From positions 1-51,847 of the forward strand of contig NZ_LKDW01000028.1 of the NCBI RefSeq assembly GCF_001401805.1: DNA of 51,847 nucleotides, given 5' to 3'. The position numbers and the translations under genes were made by a program. Source of the stretch: Pseudoalteromonas sp. P1-25. GTDB taxonomy: Bacteria; Pseudomonadota; Gammaproteobacteria; Enterobacterales; Alteromonadaceae. This document shows positions 1 to 12,687 of the stretch, one piece after another (the stretch's first letter is position 1; every line of letters begins with the position of its first letter). The notes beneath the pieces were generated by a model that saw nothing but the letters and a program-made list of their open reading frames with translations, searched no databases and was not told the DNA's origin.

Positions 1-1
1 T

Positions 2-86
2 GGAGGGGTTCCCGAGCGGCCAAAGGGATCAGACTGTAAATCTGACGGCTCAGCCTTCGCTGGTTCGAATCCAGCTCCCTCCACCA
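2..86 (+). tRNA. tRNA-Tyr (GTA)
   Basis: Class II tRNA with a long variable arm, 85 nt including an encoded CCA. The acceptor arms GGAGGGG and TCCCTCC pair around a discriminator A. The anticodon loop CTGTAAA gives anticodon GTA, and the T arm GCTGG-TTCGAAT-CCAGC is intact. The sequence closely resembles other gammaproteobacterial tRNA-Tyr genes. It sits at the very edge of the window, so further tRNAs may lie upstream. A T-rich stretch follows the CCA end, but no clear terminator hairpin was seen. Confidence 0.97.
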
Positions 87-148
87 CTTCTTATCTTAAG
101 TATCTTTTTCTATCTCTTTTTCATCACTATTTAAATTTCATTTTTAGA

Positions 149-841
149 CTAATTATCAAATACCCACTGTAATGTTGCCCCATGGTTTTTAAGCCATGCT
201 GATGCCAATTTATAATCGGGATAGAATTTAGCTACGCGCTTCCAAAAAGCGCTGCTGTGGTTTAAATGCGTTAAATGAGCCAATTCGTGCACAATAACAT
301 AATCAATTATATGATGCGGTGCCCCAACAAGGTTTAGGTTAAAGGTTAGTTCTCGTCGAGAATTACAACTCCCCCACTTACGTTTATAACTTCCAATCGT
401 CAATTTAGTCGGTAATGCTTCTGACATCTGTTGGCAATAATAAGCTAAACGCATTTCAATGTAGTTTGTTAGCATTTCTTCAAGAGCAAGGCAAAGTAGC
501 TGCTTACGTTTTTCGAGCTGTTTTTTTACTCGCTTAGAAGTGTAAATAATAAACTCGCTGTCGGACTGCTGAACATATGCGCGTGTCCCTTTAGCGAAAG
601 TAATAGTATATGGTTTATCAAACACCGTAACTTTCTGACTTTTAAATGGGTGTTGCTGAACATCAATAGCATTAAGTTGTTTATGTAATTGCGCAGCTAC
701 CCACTCTTTTTTACTGAGCAGCCATTGTTCTATATGTATTTTTGATACGTGCGTAGGTGCATAAACAGTAACTAATTGTTGGCTCACTTTTATTGCCACT
801 GTTTTACGCCTTGTACTTCGCTTTAACTGATACTCAAACAA
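149..841 (-). CDS. YgjP-like zinc metallopeptidase (DUF45/WLM type)
   Basis: The 230-residue protein carries the zinc-metallopeptidase signature HELAHLTHLNHS near its C-terminus, preceded by the YKRKWGSCNSRRELTFN segment typical of the YgjP/DUF45 family. The HExxH histidines are the expected metal ligands and the Glu the catalytic base. It has no signal peptide, so it should be cytosolic. The physiological substrate of the family is not established. The only plausible start is a TTG (codon at 839-841), since no ATG or GTG lies before the conserved region. It appears monocistronic, with its 3' end facing the tRNA-Tyr. Confidence 0.85.
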   Translation of the reverse strand: MFEYQLKRSTRRKTVAIKVSQQLVTVYAPTHVSKIHIEQWLLSKKEWVAAQLHKQLNAIDVQQHPFKSQKVTVFDKPYTITFAKGTRAYVQQSDSEFIIYTSKRVKKQLEKRKQLLCLALEEMLTNYIEMRLAYYCQQMSEALPTKLTIGSYKRKWGSCNSRRELTFNLNLVGAPHHIIDYVIVHELAHLTHLNHSSAFWKRVAKFYPDYKLASAWLKNHGATLQWVFDN

Positions 842-1097
842 GGTGTATGCTCAAAATCTAAAAAAGCCTATTATAAAGCCTTATCTATTCAATGTAGTTA
901 TTTAACGATAAATAAATAGGTTCAGTATTTTTTACTAACTCAAAATAACGTTTTATTAATGAAGTGCACTGCGTATGTTAATATTTTTACAAGAAAAAGT
1001 AACTTCACAGATTTATAGTATAAATTATTAGATTAACAGTTTATTTATATAATAAATCTATTAAACTAGTTTAATAAAGATACTAATTTGAGTCGTT

Positions 1098-4430
<3,333 letters not shown>

Positions 4431-4439
4431 GAATAGTGA

Positions 4440-5435
4440 ATGGATTTTAGCAACGACAAACCACGTATATTAATCGTTGACGATGAACCTGCGAACTTAA
4501 AAGTTATGCGAGAAGTATTAGGTAATCAATACCGTATGTCTTTTGCTAAATCGGGAGATGCAGCACTTACACTGCTTGAAAAAGAACAGCCTAAACTTAT
4601 TTTACTCGATATCATGATGCCCGATATGAATGGCTTTGAGGTATGCGAAATAGTTAAAAGTACACCCGCTCTTTCGCATATCCCAATTATTTTTGTAACG
4701 GCTCTGGGCGATGAAAGCGATGAGTTTAAGGGGTTTGAACTTGGCGCTGTTGATTACATAACTAAACCCATTAGCCCTGCGATTGTGCGCGCCCGAGTTA
4801 AAACACATTTGTCGCTTGTGCAGGCCGAGCAATTAAAGCAAGCCCATGTTGATTTAGTACATCGCTTAGGTCGCGCTGCAGAGTACAAAGACACAGACAC
4901 TGGCGAGCACATTGCTAGGATGAGCCAGTACAGTAAATTATTAGCATTAGAGTTTGGTATGGATGAACACCAAGCCGAGCTACTTCGCCAAGCAGCCCCC
5001 ATGCACGATGTAGGTAAAATAGGTATTCCGGATGCTATTTTATTAAAGCCTGGGCGATTAACCTCTGAAGAATTTGACCACATGAAACAGCACGCGGTTA
5101 TTGGTGCACAAATTTTAGCAAATTCTTCATCTCCGCTATTACAACTTGCCCATAAACTAGCTATAGAACACCACGAAAAGTGGGATGGCAGTGGCTACCC
5201 TCATGGTTTAAAAGGCGAACAAATATCGGTTGAAGGGCGTATTGTAGCTATTGCTGATGTATTTGATGCCCTTACCTCAAAACGCCCGTATAAAGAGGCT
5301 TGGAGTGTAGAAGAAGCACTTGAGCATATGCAAGCACAAGCGGGTAAACACTTTGACCCCCACCTTATCAATTTATTTGTAAATAAGCTCGATGCTATAA
5401 TCGCAATTAAAAATACATATCAAGAGCAAGACTAA
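4440..5435 (+). CDS. Response regulator with HD-GYP phosphodiesterase domain (RpfG-like)
   Basis: 331 residues. An N-terminal receiver domain (about 10-125) shows the acidic pair VDDE, the phosphorylation site LLDIMMPDMNG and the conserved Lys in TKPIS. A C-terminal HD-GYP domain (about 145-325) has HDVGKIGIPD, the HHEKWDGSGYP loop and downstream DVFDAL. These residues define active cyclic-di-GMP phosphodiesterases of the RpfG type. It begins 9 bp after the MHYT hybrid kinase and is almost certainly co-transcribed, giving a kinase-to-c-di-GMP-degradation pathway. Its 3' end overlaps the convergent VOC gene by 4 bp. Confidence 0.93.
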   Translation: MDFSNDKPRILIVDDEPANLKVMREVLGNQYRMSFAKSGDAALTLLEKEQPKLILLDIMMPDMNGFEVCEIVKSTPALSHIPIIFVTALGDESDEFKGFELGAVDYITKPISPAIVRARVKTHLSLVQAEQLKQAHVDLVHRLGRAAEYKDTDTGEHIARMSQYSKLLALEFGMDEHQAELLRQAAPMHDVGKIGIPDAILLKPGRLTSEEFDHMKQHAVIGAQILANSSSPLLQLAHKLAIEHHEKWDGSGYPHGLKGEQISVEGRIVAIADVFDALTSKRPYKEAWSVEEALEHMQAQAGKHFDPHLINLFVNKLDAIIAIKNTYQEQD

Positions 5436-5860
5436 GTATTGCGCTTGTGCGAGCCTTGTTTTACATCGCCATATACCGCTTTTATGTGCGGGTAGTCACG
5501 AGAGGTTATTTCGTGGCTATTCCCACTGTTATCTTTAAAATAAAGTGAAAACGTAACACCGTGATCGGCCAGTACTGTTTTTATATTTAAGCCATTTAAA
5601 TAATCAACCCAGCAAATAAACTGTGCGCCGGTGGCAGCAAACGCAATCCCTTTACTCCGACCTTGTGCTTCAAACAACGCTAAACGCGTTGTTTTTGCGG
5701 TATCTTCAAGTGTGAGTGGCCCTTTGCCATTTTCATCCCAAAAGGCAAGCTCTTCAACTACGCTAAAGCCTAGTACCCGCTTATACCATTTTAGCGCTTC
5801 TTGGATGTTTTCAACATTTAGGTGGCAGTGATCTATGCCCGATAATAATGGAGCGCTCAT
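5432..5860 (-). CDS. VOC family protein (glyoxalase/bleomycin-resistance fold)
   Basis: A vicinal-oxygen-chelate protein of about 142 residues. The start of the fold, GIDHCHLNV, supplies a possible metal-binding His, followed by ALKWYKRVLGF, and the C-terminal half has GVTFSLYFKDNSGNSHEI with a likely ligand Glu. The substrate cannot be deduced. The chosen ATG (5858-5860) lies one base after the stop of the upstream HD-domain gene. A slightly longer version would need a TTG inside that gene. The two form an operon. Confidence 0.8.
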   Translation of the reverse strand: MSAPLLSGIDHCHLNVENIQEALKWYKRVLGFSVVEELAFWDENGKGPLTLEDTAKTTRLALFEAQGRSKGIAFAATGAQFICWVDYLNGLNIKTVLADHGVTFSLYFKDNSGNSHEITSRDYPHIKAVYGDVKQGSHKRNT

Positions 5861-5861
5861 A

Positions 5862-6518
5862 CTATTGGCCAATTTCTGATTTTAACTGCTCTAAAAACGC
5901 ATACATATACGCTGTGCGTCGCTCTGCCTCAGCTTTAGCTGAGGGCGTATTCATGCTCTTAGCAATATGAAGCAATTTAATAAAAAAATGATCAAGGGTA
6001 TAGGTTTTATCATCTGCTTCGCGGTTAACACAAAACGGATCATCAGGGTTGTACAGTAAGCGACTGATAGAACCCCCTACTTTCATACAACGGCTGACAC
6101 CTATTGCACCGAGTGCGTCCATCCTATCGGCATCTTGCACGATTTGAGCTTCTAAAGTTTTAACCGCTATATTGGCGCTAAAGCTATGGGCGGCAATAGC
6201 ATGATGAATATCATCAAACAAACTCGCGTCATAGTTAATTGACTTTAAAAACGCAATGGCTTTATCTGCCGCCATGGTTGACGCTTTTGCTCTGTCAGGA
6301 TGGTTTTTTGCCACTGCAACACAGTCATGCATCCATGCAGCGGGCAAAACAATATTCATATTGGCTTGCTCGGCGTGACACAATTGAATAGCAACACGTA
6401 CTACGCGCTCTATATGTGTTATGTCGTGGGCTACATCAGCATGTATTAGCGAAGTAATAAATGTACGACATTGAGAGTCTAGTTGTTGTAACTCAGGGGT
6501 TAAAACAGAGTTGGCCAC
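5862..6518 (-). CDS. HD-domain phosphohydrolase (YedJ-like)
   Basis: 218-residue single-domain HD superfamily protein. The metal-binding pattern is visible as HDITHIERVV near residue 32, MHDCVAV near residue 70, and a late Asp in VQDADRMDALGAIG. This arrangement matches the YedJ-like family, presumed to hydrolyse nucleotides or other phosphates; the true substrate is unknown. The start is a GTG (6516-6518) preceded by GGA at a suitable distance. The VOC gene follows at once, so the two are probably co-transcribed, divergently from rlmI. Confidence 0.8.
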   Translation of the reverse strand: MANSVLTPELQQLDSQCRTFITSLIHADVAHDITHIERVVRVAIQLCHAEQANMNIVLPAAWMHDCVAVAKNHPDRAKASTMAADKAIAFLKSINYDASLFDDIHHAIAAHSFSANIAVKTLEAQIVQDADRMDALGAIGVSRCMKVGGSISRLLYNPDDPFCVNREADDKTYTLDHFFIKLLHIAKSMNTPSAKAEAERRTAYMYAFLEQLKSEIGQ

Positions 6519-6657
6519 AGTTATGTTCCAAAAACAAATTAATATAAAAATTGTTCATACTTTACCGTGCTTTACACCTCCCTTGCAAAACATTCATTGT
6601 ATGTTGCCCTATGCTTGACTAAAATACAGCGCTTATTTATTACTACTGAGAAGCCTT

Positions 6658-7848
6658 ATGTCATCTGCCGTTTACCTCCAAGCTGGTCGCGAAAAATCAT
6701 TAAAAAGAAAACACCCATGGTTATTTTCTAAAGCCATCAAAAAAATTAAAGGTAAACCAGGCCTAGGTGATACGGTAACAATACACGACAGTGAAGGTAA
6801 ATTTCTTGCCACCGCAGCTTATAGCCCTCATTCACAAATAAGAGCGCGTGTGTGGAGTTTTGATGAAAAAGAATTAATAGACCAAGAATTTTTTGAGCGT
6901 CGCTTACGCCGTGCTTTACACGCGCGCGAGCATGCAATCGCCGAAGGCGGTTTAACTGGATTTAGATTATGTGCTGCTGAGTCTGACTATTTACCTGGTG
7001 TTACTATTGATAAGTTTGATAACACCTTAGTATGTCAACTATTAAGTGCTGGTGCTGAGCGCCATAAAGGTGAAATTGTAGGCGCATTAATGGCTATTTT
7101 TCCTGGTGCAAATATCTATGAGCGCTCTGATGTAGACGTGCGCACCAAAGAAGGTTTAGAGCCCATCAAAGGCGTTTTGTGGGGAAACGAGCCTTCAGCA
7201 CCTGTGCTTATTGAAGAAAATGGCCTAAAGCTTGAAGTGGATATTTTAGAAGGTCACAAAACAGGCTTTTACCTTGACCAGCGTGATAGCCGCGCAGCAC
7301 TTGAGCGTTTTTCAAAAGATAAAACCGTATTAAATTGCTTTAGCTACACAGGTACATTTTCATTGTATGCCTTACGCGGTGGTTGTAAACACGTTACTAA
7401 TGTTGATGTATCGCAACCAGCGTTAGATACCGCTAAGCGTAATGTAGAGCACAATAACTTAGATTTAAATAAAGTCGATTTTGTAAAACAAGATGTGTTT
7501 AAACTATTGCGCCAGTATAGAGATGAAGGCAAACAGTTTGACACTATTGTGATGGACCCACCAAAGTTTGCAGATAACAAAGCACAGTTAACTGGAGCGT
7601 GTCGTGGGTATAAAGATATAAACATGATTGCTATGCAAATTTTAAAGCCAGGCGGTACATTACTTACCTTTTCGTGCTCTGGATTAATGGAGCAAAATTT
7701 GTTTCAAAAAGTGGTAGCAGACGCTGCGCTAGATGCGGGTAAAGAGCTATTGATTATGGAACGTTTAAATCAAGCGGCCGATCACCCTATTGCGGGCAGT
7801 TACCCTGAAGGCTTTTACTTAAAGGGCTTAATTTGTAAGGTTTACTAA
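6658..7848 (+). CDS. rlmI: 23S rRNA (cytosine-1962-C5)-methyltransferase RlmI
   Basis: 396 residues, the same length as E. coli RlmI, which uses SAM to methylate C1962 of 23S rRNA. An N-terminal PUA domain (about 1-80) starts with the basic [15 protein letters not shown] segment. The Rossmann-fold methyltransferase has [15 protein letters not shown] as SAM-binding motif I, VDVSQPAL as motif II, MDPPKFA as motif IV, and the catalytic Cys motif FSCSGLM. A possible sigma-70 promoter (TTGACT at 6615, 17-bp spacer, TATTAC at 6638) would leave only a very short leader. A perfect hairpin at 7860-7883 follows the stop. Confidence 0.95.
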   Translation: MSSAVYLQAGREKSLKRKHPWLFSKAIKKIKGKPGLGDTVTIHDSEGKFLATAAYSPHSQIRARVWSFDEKELIDQEFFERRLRRALHAREHAIAEGGLTGFRLCAAESDYLPGVTIDKFDNTLVCQLLSAGAERHKGEIVGALMAIFPGANIYERSDVDVRTKEGLEPIKGVLWGNEPSAPVLIEENGLKLEVDILEGHKTGFYLDQRDSRAALERFSKDKTVLNCFSYTGTFSLYALRGGCKHVTNVDVSQPALDTAKRNVEHNNLDLNKVDFVKQDVFKLLRQYRDEGKQFDTIVMDPPKFADNKAQLTGACRGYKDINMIAMQILKPGGTLLTFSCSGLMEQNLFQKVVADAALDAGKELLIMERLNQAADHPIAGSYPEGFYLKGLICKVY

Positions 7849-7859
7849 AAATTATTGTA

Positions 7860-7883
7860 ATTACCTACAAGGACGTAGGTAAT
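7860..7883. terminator. Hairpin after rlmI
   Basis: Perfect 9-bp inverted repeat ATTACCTAC/GTAGGTAAT with a 6-nt loop, 11 bp after the rlmI stop. No U-tract follows in the plus direction, so it may be a 3'-end stabiliser or a weak terminator rather than a classical intrinsic terminator. Confidence 0.5.
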
Positions 7884-7945
7884 AAAAATCGAACGTAATT
7901 TAACTCCCGCAATAGCAAAAGCCACCAGCTAGGTGCTTATTTAAT

Positions 7946-8242
7946 TTAGTTAAACTGGACTATTTCTAATCCTGCTGTAATAGTGCCATCGTCCTCTTTG
8001 CTAGCACGTATAACCTTGGCCGTTGCGTTTAAAGAGGCAATACTTGGGTGAGTTGACTCTATATTAACCTGTAGCAAAGTATCGAGTTCAAGTAAATCAT
8101 CTAAATGAAGTGATAAACCAGTGGCACTTAAATCCACACATTCTGCGGTATAATTTAGCCCTGCAATAGGCTCTATTGTTGTTAATTGCGCAGGCGTATT
8201 AACCTGCATACGTCTAAAATTGCGCTTATCTTCAGTAAACAT
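7946..8242 (-). CDS. PilZ domain protein
   Basis: 98-residue single-domain PilZ protein. It has the N-terminal arginine motif (KRNFRRMQV) and the DLSATGLSL motif, corresponding to the RxxxR and (D/N)xSxxG signatures that bind cyclic-di-GMP. It is probably a soluble effector. It starts 9 bp after the upstream receiver gene and has a good Shine-Dalgarno (AAAGGTG), so the two should be co-expressed. This suggests a phosphorelay input meeting a c-di-GMP output, which is inference. Confidence 0.88.
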   Translation of the reverse strand: MFTEDKRNFRRMQVNTPAQLTTIEPIAGLNYTAECVDLSATGLSLHLDDLLELDTLLQVNIESTHPSIASLNATAKVIRASKEDDGTITAGLEIVQFN

Positions 8243-8251
8243 GCATCACCT

Positions 8252-8632
8252 TTAAACAACCGTGTTTATTTGCTCAAATAAAGTACCCATCGAAAACGGT
8301 TTTACCACATAGGCATCACACCCTGCATCAAACCCCGCCTGCTTTTCCGAAGGCGACTCTAATCCCGATACCATAACAACGGGTATATTTTTAGTCTCAG
8401 GCGTGTGCTTAAGCATCCGACATGTATCATACCCATCTAGGCCTGGCATACATACATCAAGCAAAATAATATCCGGCGGGTTAGCAATGGCAGACGCCAA
8501 ACAGCTTTTGCCTGAGTCGGCATAACTAACTTCAAATTTTGAAGTCAGCGCAGATTTAAGCATTTCATAATTAAAATACTCGTCATCTACAACTAACAAC
8601 CGCTTAATCTTATGTTCAACCGATGAGGACAT
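8252..8632 (-). CDS. Stand-alone response regulator receiver protein
   Basis: 126 residues, one CheY-like receiver domain without an output domain. It shows LLVVDDE at the N-terminus, the phospho-acceptor Asp in ILLDVCMPGLDG, the Ser/Thr position in VVMVSGL and the conserved Lys in VVKPFS. It probably relays a signal by protein contact. No cognate kinase is adjacent, though the hybrid kinase at 1098-4430 lies 4 kb away. It lies downstream of hrpA and upstream of the PilZ gene on the same strand. Confidence 0.9.
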   Translation of the reverse strand: MSSSVEHKIKRLLVVDDEYFNYEMLKSALTSKFEVSYADSGKSCLASAIANPPDIILLDVCMPGLDGYDTCRMLKHTPETKNIPVVMVSGLESPSEKQAGFDAGCDAYVVKPFSMGTLFEQINTVV

Positions 8633-8706
8633 AGGTATGTCGCTTCCTTCTCAACCAAAAATAAATCCTTCTATTAAGGTACTAAGCTTAATAGAAAATG
8701 CAAGTT

Positions 8707-11700
8707 TTATTCTATCTCTTTTATCGCATTCATAACGCGTTTTGCAGAAATAGGATATGGGGTACCTAAGGTTTGCGCAAACAGTGATACTCTAAGCTCC
8801 TGCTGCATCCAAAAAATAGCCTCTACCTCTTGCGGGATAGGTAAGCCTTTTGGAATTTTATTTACGAGCTTTTTGTACTCTTGCGCTACTTTTTCAAGCT
8901 CTAAAACACACAGTCTATCGCGGTTAGGATCAACAGGCAGTTTTTCTAAACGTTTCTGAATCGCTTTTAAATAACGAATTAGGTCAGGCATTTTATTTGC
9001 ACCGTGAGCACTCACAAACCCTTTGAAGATAAGAGACTCAAGCTGCAATTTTATATCGCCATGGGCAGTTATCATAGTTAAATCGACGCGCCCTTTCATT
9101 TTTTTATGTAACGCGTGAGCAATGCTTAAAACTTGTTCAACCTGTGTGGCAATTTCTACCACAGCATCGCCTAGTTCGCCCCTAATATGCTCTTTAACTT
9201 TATCAAAAGCCTCTTCATCGCGTATATCACCATGCTTTAATAATAAGCTGTCTACACCGGCTGCAATACAATCGTCAATTAAATCTGCAATTTTACCAAA
9301 CGGATTAAAGTACAAGCCCAGCTTAGCTTTATTGGGCAAGTTTTGCTGAAGGTACTTTATTGGTGAGGGTACATTTAATAATACTAAACGACGTAAACCT
9401 TGCTGATGTGCTTGCTGTGCTTTTTCTTCGCTATCAAAGAGCTCAATTGCCGCAGTGGATTTTTTATCTACCAGCGCTGGGTAAGCTTTTATTTCGTATT
9501 GGCCTTGCTTTTTAACGTATGAGGCAGGCAAAGCGCCAAAATCCCAGTGTGTTAAATCGGCTTTTTCAATGCCTTTATCGGCCACTTTTGACAGCGTATC
9601 GGTTACTTTGCCTTGCAGCTGTGCTTTTAGTTTTGCTAAATCGAGACCGCGTGCAAGCAATTTATCGTGCTCGTCACGTACCTCAAACTGTAAGCGTAAA
9701 TGAGGCGCCAGTGCGTTTAAATCCCACGCTTCTATCTCTACTTTTACGCCTGTCATTCTTAGTAAGCGTGTAGTAAGTGCATCGAGTAAGCTGCCTTGCA
9801 TAGGCTCAATGGCTGCCAGTACAGCATCAGCGTAATTAGGAGCAGGTACAAAGTTACGACGTAACGACTTAGGCAGCGATTTTATTAAACCACTTATTAG
9901 CTCATGCCTAAAGGCGGGTATGTGCCAATCAAACCCAGTTTCTTGCACTTGGTTTAAAAGTGCGACCGGTATTTGTACAGCCACCCCATCAACGGCTTGT
10001 CCAGGGTCAAAATGATAGCTCAGCGGTAAAATAATATTATCTTGCTGCCATGTATCAGGGTAATCAAACTCAGTTATATTACTTGCACCGTGTTGCATAA
10101 GCTGTTCACGGGTCATGTATAGGTAGCGTTTGTCTTTTTGTTTTTGCGTTTTATACCACTTTATAAAGGCTGCACGGTTGTTGATTTCTTTAGGTATTTT
10201 TTTATCGTAAAATTCAAATAACGTTTGCTCATCAACCAAAATATCGCGACGTCGCGATTTATGCTCAAGCACCTGAATATCTTCTATTAGCTCGCGGTTG
10301 TACGCTAAAAACTGCTCATTTAAGCCAAGCTCTTGCTCTACCAAGGCGGTGCGTACAAACAGCTCACGGCTAATTTTAGGGTCTATATTGCTATACACAC
10401 AGCGGCGTTTATTAACCACTAATAGGCCGTATAAAGTTTGTTGCTCGAACGCGATAACAGCGCCTGGTTTTTTCTCCCAATGCGGCTCAGAATAACTTCG
10501 TTTTACTAAATGCTGTGCAAGGGGCTCTACCCAATTAATATCTATTTTGGCATTAATACGTGCGTATAGTTTACTGGTCTCTACCAGCTCTGCCGACATA
10601 ATCCATTTGGGGCTCTTTTTAAATAATCCAGACCCCGGAAAGATATGAAATTGGCTATTACGAGCGCCTTTATATATTTGCTTTTCGTCTTTAAAGCCAA
10701 TATGACTTAACATGCCGCTCAGTAGCGCTTTGTGAATTAGCTCAGAGTCAGCCACTTGGGTGGTGGCTTTAATTTTCATTTCGCTGCACACAGTGCTTAT
10801 TTGATAAACAATGTCTTGCCACTCACGAATACGCATATAAGCCAAAAAGTCTTTTTGGCACAACTTTCTAAATTGGCTATTGGTCAGCTCACTTTGCTGC
10901 TCTTCTAGGTAATTCCAAAGGTTTAAAAAAGCAATAAAATCCGAGTCAGGGTCGTCAAAGCGGCTGTGTTTTTCGTTCGCAGCGGCACGTTTTTCTTGCG
11001 GGCGCTCTCTAGGGTCTTGAATCGACAGCGCAGCCACAATAATAATAACTTCTCGCAGTGCACCGAGCTTATTAGCCGTGAGCACCATTTTAGCTAGGCG
11101 CGGGTCGACCGGTAAGCGGCTAAGCTCACGACCTGATTGCGTTAAACTCGTTTGATGGCGTTTTTTACTCGGCTTAATCGCCTGTAGTTCTTCAAGTAGA
11201 GTTAAACCATCGTTAATATTGCGACTATCTGGCGCTTGTACAAACGGAAACTCGCTCATATCGCCAAGCCCTAATGCCAACATTTGCAAAATAACAGAGG
11301 CTAAATTGGTACGCAGTATTTCTGGGTCTGTAAATTCTGGGCGAGATATAAAGTCATCTTGCGAGTATAAACGTATACAAATACCCGCTTCAACACGGCC
11401 ACAACGCCCCATACGCTGGTTGGCACTTGCCTGAGAAATTGGCTCAATAGGTAAACGCTGTACTTTAGTACGATAGCTGTAACGGCTAATACGCGCTGTA
11501 CCTGGGTCTATTACATAACGAATACCTGGCACCGTTAATGAGGTTTCGGCCACGTTGGTTGATAAAATGATATGGCGGCGCGAATGCGGGGCAAATATAC
11601 GGTTTTGCTCTGCGTTAGATAAGCGCGAGTAAAGTGGTAGTACGTCGGTATGTTTTAAATTACGTTTAGAGAGCGCCTCTGCGGTATCGCGTATTTCGCG

Positions 11701-12600
11701 CTCGCCATTTAAAAATATAAGGATATCCCCAGGCCCTTCAGCGCACAGTTCATCTACCGCATCAAAAATACCTTGCAATTGGTCGCCTTCGGCTTCCATA
11801 GCGTCTTTATTTATATCGCTTATTGGGTTATAGCGCACCTCAACGGGGAATGTACGTCCCGATACTTCAATAATGGGCGCATCATCAAAGTGCTTTGAAA
11901 AACGTTCAGGATCAATGGTCGCCGAGGTAATAATAACTTTTAAGTCGGGGCGCTTTGGCAGTAAGTTTTTTAAATACCCTAAAATAAAATCGATATTTAA
12001 GCTGCGCTCATGGGCTTCATCAATAATGATGGTGTCGTACTGATTTAAAAAACGGTCTTGTTGTATTTCGGCGAGCAAAATACCGTCGGTCATTAGTTTT
12101 ACATACGTATTATTAGAAACCTGATCGCTAAAACGTATTTTAAAACCAATTTGTTGGCCGAGCTCACATTTCATTTCCTCAGCAATGCGATTAGCTACAC
12201 TGCGCGCGGCTAAACGCCTTGGCTGAGTATGGCCAATAAAGCCATCAACCCCACGGCCAAGCTCTAAACACATTTTTGGTATTTGCGTGGTTTTACCTGA
12301 GCCTGTTTCACCAGCAATAATCACCACTTGATTATTCGCAATGGCGTCTTTAATGACGTCCTTTTTTTGACTTACCGGTAATTGTTCAGGGTACGTTACA
12401 GCGGGCAGCTCAGCTAAACGTTTTTCACGTAGCTGCTGGCTGCGGGTAATATCAGCCGCTATTTTTTCAAGGACATTGGCCTGCTTAGTCTCGTCTTGTA
12501 TTTTTTTTACGCCATGTAAGCGTTTTTTAAATATAAACTGATCTTTTTTTAAGCACGTTTTAAGCTCGCCAAACAACTGACCTAGGTTTACCACCCGCAC
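8707..12600 (-). CDS. hrpA: ATP-dependent RNA helicase HrpA
   Basis: 1297 residues, against about 1300 in E. coli, where HrpA is a DEAH-box helicase involved in mRNA processing and rescue of stalled ribosomes. Walker A GETGSGKT lies at 97-104, the DEAH box at 194-197, the SATID motif follows, and QRMGRCGR is motif VI. The long C-terminal region includes the family's DUF3418-type part. The first possible start is GTG 12598-12600, but the AAGG Shine-Dalgarno fits better to the GTG two codons later (12592-12594), so the protein may be two residues shorter. Confidence 0.96.
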   Translation of the reverse strand: MRVVNLGQLFGELKTCLKKDQFIFKKRLHGVKKIQDETKQANVLEKIAADITRSQQLREKRLAELPAVTYPEQLPVSQKKDVIKDAIANNQVVIIAGETGSGKTTQIPKMCLELGRGVDGFIGHTQPRRLAARSVANRIAEEMKCELGQQIGFKIRFSDQVSNNTYVKLMTDGILLAEIQQDRFLNQYDTIIIDEAHERSLNIDFILGYLKNLLPKRPDLKVIITSATIDPERFSKHFDDAPIIEVSGRTFPVEVRYNPISDINKDAMEAEGDQLQGIFDAVDELCAEGPGDILIFLNGEREIRDTAEALSKRNLKHTDVLPLYSRLSNAEQNRIFAPHSRRHIILSTNVAETSLTVPGIRYVIDPGTARISRYSYRTKVQRLPIEPISQASANQRMGRCGRVEAGICIRLYSQDDFISRPEFTDPEILRTNLASVILQMLALGLGDMSEFPFVQAPDSRNINDGLTLLEELQAIKPSKKRHQTSLTQSGRELSRLPVDPRLAKMVLTANKLGALREVIIIVAALSIQDPRERPQEKRAAANEKHSRFDDPDSDFIAFLNLWNYLEEQQSELTNSQFRKLCQKDFLAYMRIREWQDIVYQISTVCSEMKIKATTQVADSELIHKALLSGMLSHIGFKDEKQIYKGARNSQFHIFPGSGLFKKSPKWIMSAELVETSKLYARINAKIDINWVEPLAQHLVKRSYSEPHWEKKPGAVIAFEQQTLYGLLVVNKRRCVYSNIDPKISRELFVRTALVEQELGLNEQFLAYNRELIEDIQVLEHKSRRRDILVDEQTLFEFYDKKIPKEINNRAAFIKWYKTQKQKDKRYLYMTREQLMQHGASNITEFDYPDTWQQDNIILPLSYHFDPGQAVDGVAVQIPVALLNQVQETGFDWHIPAFRHELISGLIKSLPKSLRRNFVPAPNYADAVLAAIEPMQGSLLDALTTRLLRMTGVKVEIEAWDLNALAPHLRLQFEVRDEHDKLLARGLDLAKLKAQLQGKVTDTLSKVADKGIEKADLTHWDFGALPASYVKKQGQYEIKAYPALVDKKSTAAIELFDSEEKAQQAHQQGLRRLVLLNVPSPIKYLQQNLPNKAKLGLYFNPFGKIADLIDDCIAAGVDSLLLKHGDIRDEEAFDKVKEHIRGELGDAVVEIATQVEQVLSIAHALHKKMKGRVDLTMITAHGDIKLQLESLIFKGFVSAHGANKMPDLIRYLKAIQKRLEKLPVDPNRDRLCVLELEKVAQEYKKLVNKIPKGLPIPQEVEAIFWMQQELRVSLFAQTLGTPYPISAKRVMNAIKEIE

Positions 12601-12687
12601 ACCTTATAAATTTAATAAATGAGGGCTAATAGTATCAAAATAAACGCGCAGCGTTAATCCTACAATCCCTATAAGGCTTATATATCG